Assembly: GCA_963763015.1 (NCBI GenBank)
Contig: CAVXML010000011.1
Coordinates: 62,001 to 126,000 of the forward strand
DNA: 64,000 nucleotides
Origin: Fodinibacter sp963763015
Lineage (GTDB): Bacteria > Actinomycetota > Actinomycetes > Actinomycetales > Dermatophilaceae
Reading direction: 5' to 3'
Under the pieces are notes generated by a model. That model worked only from the letters and a program-made list of their open reading frames with translations. It had not been told where the DNA came from and searched no databases. A program made the translations under genes and the position numbers. Positions 60,039 through 64,000 of the stretch are shown here, in pieces. The stretch's first letter is position 1. Each line of letters starts with the position of its first letter.

Positions 60039-61832
60039 GGACGCGCCGCCCGCGTCGCTTCGTGGCGTGCGCAGGTCGCGCAGGTCGCTCTGGTCCATCC
60101 CGGCCAGGCGGGGGAGGTCGGCCGACGAGGTGCGCTGCAGCCGGGTGGTCATGGTGGCGAGGACGAGCCGCTGGATCTCCGGCACGGCCATGGTGGCGCG
60201 CAGCGCCTCGGCCGGGACCTCGAGCAGCACGCTGTCGGAGTCGGCCACGACATCCGCCGTCCTCGGGCTCCCCGTGAGCGCGGCGATCTCCCCGAAGTAG
60301 TCGCCGGCGACCATCGTCGAGAGACCTCGGTAGCCGCCGCCCTCGAACGGCACGCCGGCCGTCGTCGCCCCGTCGAGGATGAAGTAGGCGGACGAGGCGG
60401 GGTCGCCGTGCTCGACGACCCGCGTTCCGGCCGGCACGTCACGCACGACCGCGTGCGACAGGAACGCCGCTCGTTGCTCCGGCGACAGCCGGCCGAACGC
60501 CGGGAGCCGGCCGACCAGACGGTCGAAGTCCGCCGCCGTCGCGGCTCGCCCGGCGTCCTCCACGACCTCGGACTCACGGAGGCGGTCCTCGGTCGCCCGC
60601 CAGGTCGCCCGGCCGAGCCCCGGAGCCACGACCGTGAAGCCGGCCGCCACGAACAGGAGCAGCCCTGCGAACACGATGAGGACGCGGATCTCGATGACGT
60701 CGGCCAGTCCTGCGGCCGCCATCCCGGCGACGAAGATGACGTCGCGCATGACGTAGAACGCGGAGAAGACCCGGCCGCGCATCTCGCGCGGCGTGTTCCG
60801 CTGAAGGAGCACCGACCGGGCGATGGCCGAGGGCGCGTTGAAGAACCCCGACACGGTGACGACGAGGATGGCCACCCAGATCTCGGTCGACAGGCCGTAG
60901 AGGATGGAGGCGACCCCCATGCCGATCATCGTCACGACGAGCCACAGGGGCTCCGGCAGCAGGCGAGAGAACCGGGCCATGAAGAAGGAGCCGACGACGA
61001 AGCCGACGGAGGTGAGCGCCTCCTGCAGGCCGTACTGGAACTCCGTCGCACCGAGCTCCCTGAGCGAGAAGGGCAGGAGCAGCACGTTCCAGAGGCCGAA
61101 GGCGAAGAACATGAAGGAGCCGACGACGAACAGGGAACGGATCGTCGGCGTGCCGAGGAGGGCGCGCATCCCCGACCGCAGGTTCTCGACGATCACCGCC
61201 ACGCTGGCCTCGTCGTCCGGGGTCGGCATGGGGTAGCGGCCCATGAGGGAGATGCAGGCCGCGCAGAACAGGAACGAGGCGGCATCCAGCACGAAGGCCC
61301 AGACCAGCCCCACGCTGCCGGCGAGCAGGCCGGCGCCCGCGAACCCGATCGCGGTGGACCCGAAGCTCGCGATGGACAGGAACGAGTTGGCTGCCGCGAG
61401 CTCCTCGTCGCTCGCGATCTCGGGGATGAGGCTGTCGTGCGCCGGGTCGAAGAACTGCTTGACCCCGGCGTTGAGGAGCAGGAGCACGAAGAGGCCCGGC
61501 AGGGCGATCGCGTCGATCTCGATGACCACCGCGATGGCGGCGACCACCACGGCCTGCACGATGCAGGTCCACATCATGATGCGCTGGCGGTCGTGGCGGT
61601 CGACGAAGACGCCGGCGAGGAGTCCCACGGCCAGGCTCGGCACGACCGTCACCATGAGGGTCAGGGCGACGGCCAGCGTCGACTCGGTCGCGCGCCACAC
61701 GTAGATGCCGGCCGCGAGGTCGGTGAGCGCGGACCCGGCCGTCGAGACGAGCTGGGCGAGCCACAGGAGGGTGAAGTCGCGGCGGCGGAAGACCGCGAAC
61801 ATCGACGGAGCCGGCGCGGCCACGGTGGTCAT
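60033..61832 (-). CDS. MFS transporter with C-terminal cyclic nucleotide-binding domain
   Basis: 599 residues. Residues 1-~410: a twelve-helix MFS permease of the enterobactin/macrolide exporter type (RRRDFTLLWLAQLVSTAGSA, GVFVDRHDRQRIMMW loop, GRVFSAFYVMRDVIFVAGMA). Residues ~440-560: a Crp-type cNMP-binding beta-roll (LSHAVVRDVPAGTRVVEHGD, PASSAYFILDGATTAGVPFE, MVAGDYFGEIAALTGSPRTA, DVVADSDSVLLEVPAEALRA). The GEIA-(x)n-R-TA phosphate-binding cassette is intact, so ligand binding is plausible. It may export under nucleotide control; substrate unknown. ATG 61832. Confidence 0.92.
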   Translation of the reverse strand: MTTVAAPAPSMFAVFRRRDFTLLWLAQLVSTAGSALTDLAAGIYVWRATESTLAVALTLMVTVVPSLAVGLLAGVFVDRHDRQRIMMWTCIVQAVVVAAIAVVIEIDAIALPGLFVLLLLNAGVKQFFDPAHDSLIPEIASDEELAAANSFLSIASFGSTAIGFAGAGLLAGSVGLVWAFVLDAASFLFCAACISLMGRYPMPTPDDEASVAVIVENLRSGMRALLGTPTIRSLFVVGSFMFFAFGLWNVLLLPFSLRELGATEFQYGLQEALTSVGFVVGSFFMARFSRLLPEPLWLVVTMIGMGVASILYGLSTEIWVAILVVTVSGFFNAPSAIARSVLLQRNTPREMRGRVFSAFYVMRDVIFVAGMAAAGLADVIEIRVLIVFAGLLLFVAAGFTVVAPGLGRATWRATEDRLRESEVVEDAGRAATAADFDRLVGRLPAFGRLSPEQRAAFLSHAVVRDVPAGTRVVEHGDPASSAYFILDGATTAGVPFEGGGYRGLSTMVAGDYFGEIAALTGSPRTADVVADSDSVLLEVPAEALRATMAVPEIQRLVLATMTTRLQRTSSADLPRLAGMDQSDLRDLRTPRSDAGGASS

Positions 61833-61863
61833 CGAGCCTCCTGACCCCTGAGGTGCCTGGAGC

Positions 61864-62754
61864 CTAGTGGCGCGGCGACCCGGACGTCAGGCGAACGGCG
61901 TCCCCCGGCCGCAGCTGGGCCGCACGGTCGCAGGCGGATGCCGTGAGCACCGCGACGACCGGGTACCCGCCGGTCACGGGGTGGTCGGCGAGGAAGACCA
62001 CCGGTTCGCCACCGGGGGGCACCTGCACGGCGCCGCGGACCAGGCCCTCACTGGGCAGCTCGACGTCGCGCCACCACGGGGCCCGCCGCACCCGCCCGCC
62101 CCCGAGCCGCAGGCCCACCCGGTCGCTGTCGCCGGTGACGTGCCACGTGGATCCGAGGAGCCCGCCCAGCCCATCGGCCCAGCCGCCGACCCAGGCGGAC
62201 CGGGGGCCCGGGACAACGGGCAGCTCCACCGTCCCCACGGCAGGCGTTGGGGAGAGCGGGGCGTGGTCGGTCGTGGGGAAGACGGCCCCGGGCTGACCGA
62301 CGGGGAGCACGTCACCCGCCGCCACGGGTGGCGGGCCGAGGCCGGAGAGGGTGTCGGTGGAGCGGGAGCCCAGCACCGCGTCGACCTCGATGCCGCCCCG
62401 GACGGTGAGGTACGAGCGCACGCCCGTGGCCGGCATCCCCAGGGACAGCACCGAGCCGTCGGCCACCTCGACGAGCGTGGCCATCGCGACCGGGCGGCCG
62501 TCGACCGTGGTCGGAGCGGGCGCCCCGGTCACGACGGCGGTGACCCGGCCCCGGGCGCGAACCACGAGGCTGCCGAGCAGCACCTCCAGCGCCGCCCGGC
62601 CCTCACCGTGGCCCGCGATCCTGGCCCCGAGGCGGTAGGCCGCTCGATCAGCCGCCCCGGACCTGCCGACCCCGACCGCGGCGTACCCGACGCGGCCCTC
62701 GTCCTCGACCAGGACCGAGGGACCGGTCCGGAGCACCTGCAGGGCGCGCGTCAT
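61864..62754 (-). CDS. pxpC: 5-oxoprolinase subunit C (biotin-dependent carboxyltransferase/KipA family)
   Basis: 296 residues: LQVLRTGPSVLVEDEGRVGY, AAVGVGRSGAADRAAYRLGA, LTVRGGIEVDAVLGSRSTDT, DRVGLRLGGGRVRR, SEGLVRGAVQVPPGGEPVVF and LADHPVTGGYPVVAVL. These are the standard KipA/PxpC motifs. With PxpA and PxpB it hydrolyses 5-oxoproline to glutamate using ATP. ATG 62754 overlaps the pxpB stop by four bases. End of the operon within the window. Confidence 0.94.
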   Translation of the reverse strand: MTRALQVLRTGPSVLVEDEGRVGYAAVGVGRSGAADRAAYRLGARIAGHGEGRAALEVLLGSLVVRARGRVTAVVTGAPAPTTVDGRPVAMATLVEVADGSVLSLGMPATGVRSYLTVRGGIEVDAVLGSRSTDTLSGLGPPPVAAGDVLPVGQPGAVFPTTDHAPLSPTPAVGTVELPVVPGPRSAWVGGWADGLGGLLGSTWHVTGDSDRVGLRLGGGRVRRAPWWRDVELPSEGLVRGAVQVPPGGEPVVFLADHPVTGGYPVVAVLTASACDRAAQLRPGDAVRLTSGSPRH

Positions 62755-63431
62755 GAGCCGGCCAGGGCGTCGACGAACCGCACCGTGGTCCCCGGGGCGA
62801 GCAGCGCCGGCGGGTCGCGCCCGACGTCCCAGAGCACGGCATCGGTGGTGCCGATGAGCTGCCACCCCCCGGGCGAGGAGCGCGGGTAGACGCCGGAGAA
62901 CTCGCCCCCGAGGCCGACCGACCCGGCGGGGACGGACGGCCTGGAGACATCGCGTCGAGGCACCCTGAGCCGCCGGTCGCCTCCGACGAGGTAGCCGAAG
63001 CCCGGGGCGAAGCCGGCGAATGCGACGGTCCACGGCCTGCCCGTGTGCGCGGCGACCACCTCCGCGGGAGTCAGGCCGGTCAGGTCGGCGACCTCGGCGA
63101 GGTCGGGTCCGTCGTAGCGCACCGCCAGCTCCACCACCGCTGTGGCTTCCCCGCTCGGGTGTCGCGGCCCGTCGCTCACGGCCCGGGCCGCCAGCCTGCG
63201 AACCGAGCGGGCCAGGCCGTCGAGGTCGGCGCCCGGTCCGGCCAGGACGAGCACCGTCCTGGCCGCGGGCACGACGTCGGTCACCCCGGCCCAGGGGCCG
63301 CTGCCACCCTCCGCGGCCGGCAGCAGGGCCGCCCGCAGCGCGAGGACGTCGTCGAGATCGCCCACCTCGACGAGCAGGGCCTCCTCCCCGGCCGGCAGCA
63401 GCTGCACCGGGATGCCGGTCGGAGTGCTCAC
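62751..63431 (-). CDS. pxpB: 5-oxoprolinase subunit B (KipI family)
   Basis: 226 residues: VQLLPAGEEALLVEVGDLDD, AVRYDGPDLAEVADLTGLTP, FAGFAPGFGYLVGGDRRLRV, PRRDVSRPSVPAGSVGLGGE and GVYPRSSPGGWQLIGTTDAV. It has the cyclophilin-like KipI motifs. GTG 63431 (VSTPTGIPVQ) is 11 bases after the pxpA stop. Order pxpA-pxpB-pxpC as in many bacteria. Confidence 0.94.
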   Translation of the reverse strand: MSTPTGIPVQLLPAGEEALLVEVGDLDDVLALRAALLPAAEGGSGPWAGVTDVVPAARTVLVLAGPGADLDGLARSVRRLAARAVSDGPRHPSGEATAVVELAVRYDGPDLAEVADLTGLTPAEVVAAHTGRPWTVAFAGFAPGFGYLVGGDRRLRVPRRDVSRPSVPAGSVGLGGEFSGVYPRSSPGGWQLIGTTDAVLWDVGRDPPALLAPGTTVRFVDALAGS

Positions 63432-63442
63432 GCTCGACGCCC

Positions 63443-64000
63443 TCAGGCCCCGGATGTCCGGGTGGCGCCAGGTGCGTGGACGGCCTCCCGTGTGGCGAAC
63501 GGAGCCACGGTCACGCCGGCCCCACGGAGCCCGGCCCGCACGGCCCGCGCCAGGTCGACGGCCCCCGGGGTGTCGCCGTGGACGCACACCGAGCGGGCCG
63601 GCACCGACACCGTGGAGCCGTCCACGGCGACGACCGTGCCCTCCGTCGCAAGGCGGACGGCCCGCCGGGCGACGACCTCGGGGTCGGTGACGAGCGCGCC
63701 GGGGCTCGAGCGGGGTACGAGCCGACCGTCCGCCCGGTAGGCGCGGTCGGCGAAGGCCTCCGCGACGGCGACGAGGCCGGCGGCCTCGGTCTCGGCGTGC
63801 AGCGCGGACCCCGGCTGGCACAGGACCGGCAGGGCCGGGTCGTAGGCCGCCACGGCATCCACGACCGCCCGAGCCTGGGCCGTGTCGACGGCCGCCGTGG
63901 TGTAGAGCGCCCCATGAGGCTTCAGGTACGCGACGCGGGTTGCGGCCACCCGGCACATCGCTTCGAGCGCACCGAGCTGGTAGAGGACGTCGGCGGTGAG
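63443..64000 (-). CDS. pxpA: 5-oxoprolinase subunit A (LamB/YcsF family), 5' end beyond window
   Basis: The last ~185 residues are present; the frame is open through position 64000 (LTADVLYQLGALEAMCRVAA). Family motifs: RVAYLKPHGALYTTAAVD, LPVLCQPGSALHAETEAAGL, VAVAEAFADRAYRADGRLVP, RSSPGALVTDP and VCVHGDTPGAVDLARAV, the LamB/YcsF signature. The start codon and N-terminal metal-binding residues lie outside the window. Confidence 0.95.
   Translation of the reverse strand, partial: LTADVLYQLGALEAMCRVAATRVAYLKPHGALYTTAAVDTAQARAVVDAVAAYDPALPVLCQPGSALHAETEAAGLVAVAEAFADRAYRADGRLVPRSSPGALVTDPEVVARRAVRLATEGTVVAVDGSTVSVPARSVCVHGDTPGAVDLARAVRAGLRGAGVTVAPFATREAVHAPGATRTSGA

Overview
The window is about 70% G+C, with dense gene packing, many GTG starts and frequent 4-base ATGA/GTGA stop-start overlaps. 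Together with Lsr2, Ku-type end joining, a myo-inositol cluster of actinobacterial type and DUF222, DUF1918, DUF2277 and DUF429 proteins, this points to an actinomycete. Intrasporangiaceae/Micrococcales is my best guess, but no rRNA gene is present to prove it. I found no tRNA, rRNA, CRISPR array or intact insertion sequence.

Layout. 1-2869: a DNA end-joining locus (Ku, stand-alone ATP-dependent ligase, stand-alone LigD-type polymerase) with a decayed DUF222/HNH gene inside it. 2953-5782: FhuF-like Fe-S protein, Lsr2, a small membrane protein and lysyl-tRNA synthetase. 5919-16101: a GntR repressor divergent from an eight-gene myo-inositol catabolic run (iolG, iolE, iolC, a class I aldolase-like gene, iolB, iolD, a second iolG and iolA). 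16197-20985: a flavin reductase, a TauE/SafE permease, and a membrane fatty-acid desaturase with its ferredoxin-type reductase. 21201-29942: a leftward block with a BmpA-type nucleoside ABC importer and, upstream, a methylthioadenosine-type phosphorylase, an amidohydrolase/deaminase, a DUF985 cupin and an SDR. 29988-39702: gamma-glutamyltransferase, a large secreted subtilase, a MATE exporter, a secreted deacetylase, an AlkD-like repair protein and a CoA-transferase. 39877-44404: DUF2277, then dnaB carrying an intein and preceded by a DnaA-box cluster, then an alpha/beta hydrolase. 44416-50090: assorted single genes. 50590-54805: a sugar ABC importer (binding protein plus two permeases, no ATPase) with a GH43 enzyme. 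54843-64000: GlpD, a TetR-DUF429 fusion divergent from an alcohol dehydrogenase, an MFS-cNMP fusion and the start of a 5-oxoprolinase pxpABC operon cut by the window edge.

Most noteworthy: (1) the dnaB intein sits in the Walker A loop, starts with Ala and has the W/C/T residues of class 3 inteins, with a LAGLIDADG endonuclease and a Cys/His-rich insertion; (2) a DnaA-box cluster lies directly upstream of dnaB; (3) five copies of a 34-bp palindromic element (core GACC-AATA-GGTC) occur, three of them 4-8 bases after leftward stop codons; (4) an in-frame, repeat-like 66-codon insertion lies in the amidohydrolase; (5) a TetR repressor is fused to a DUF429 domain, with two matched palindromes in the divergent promoter.
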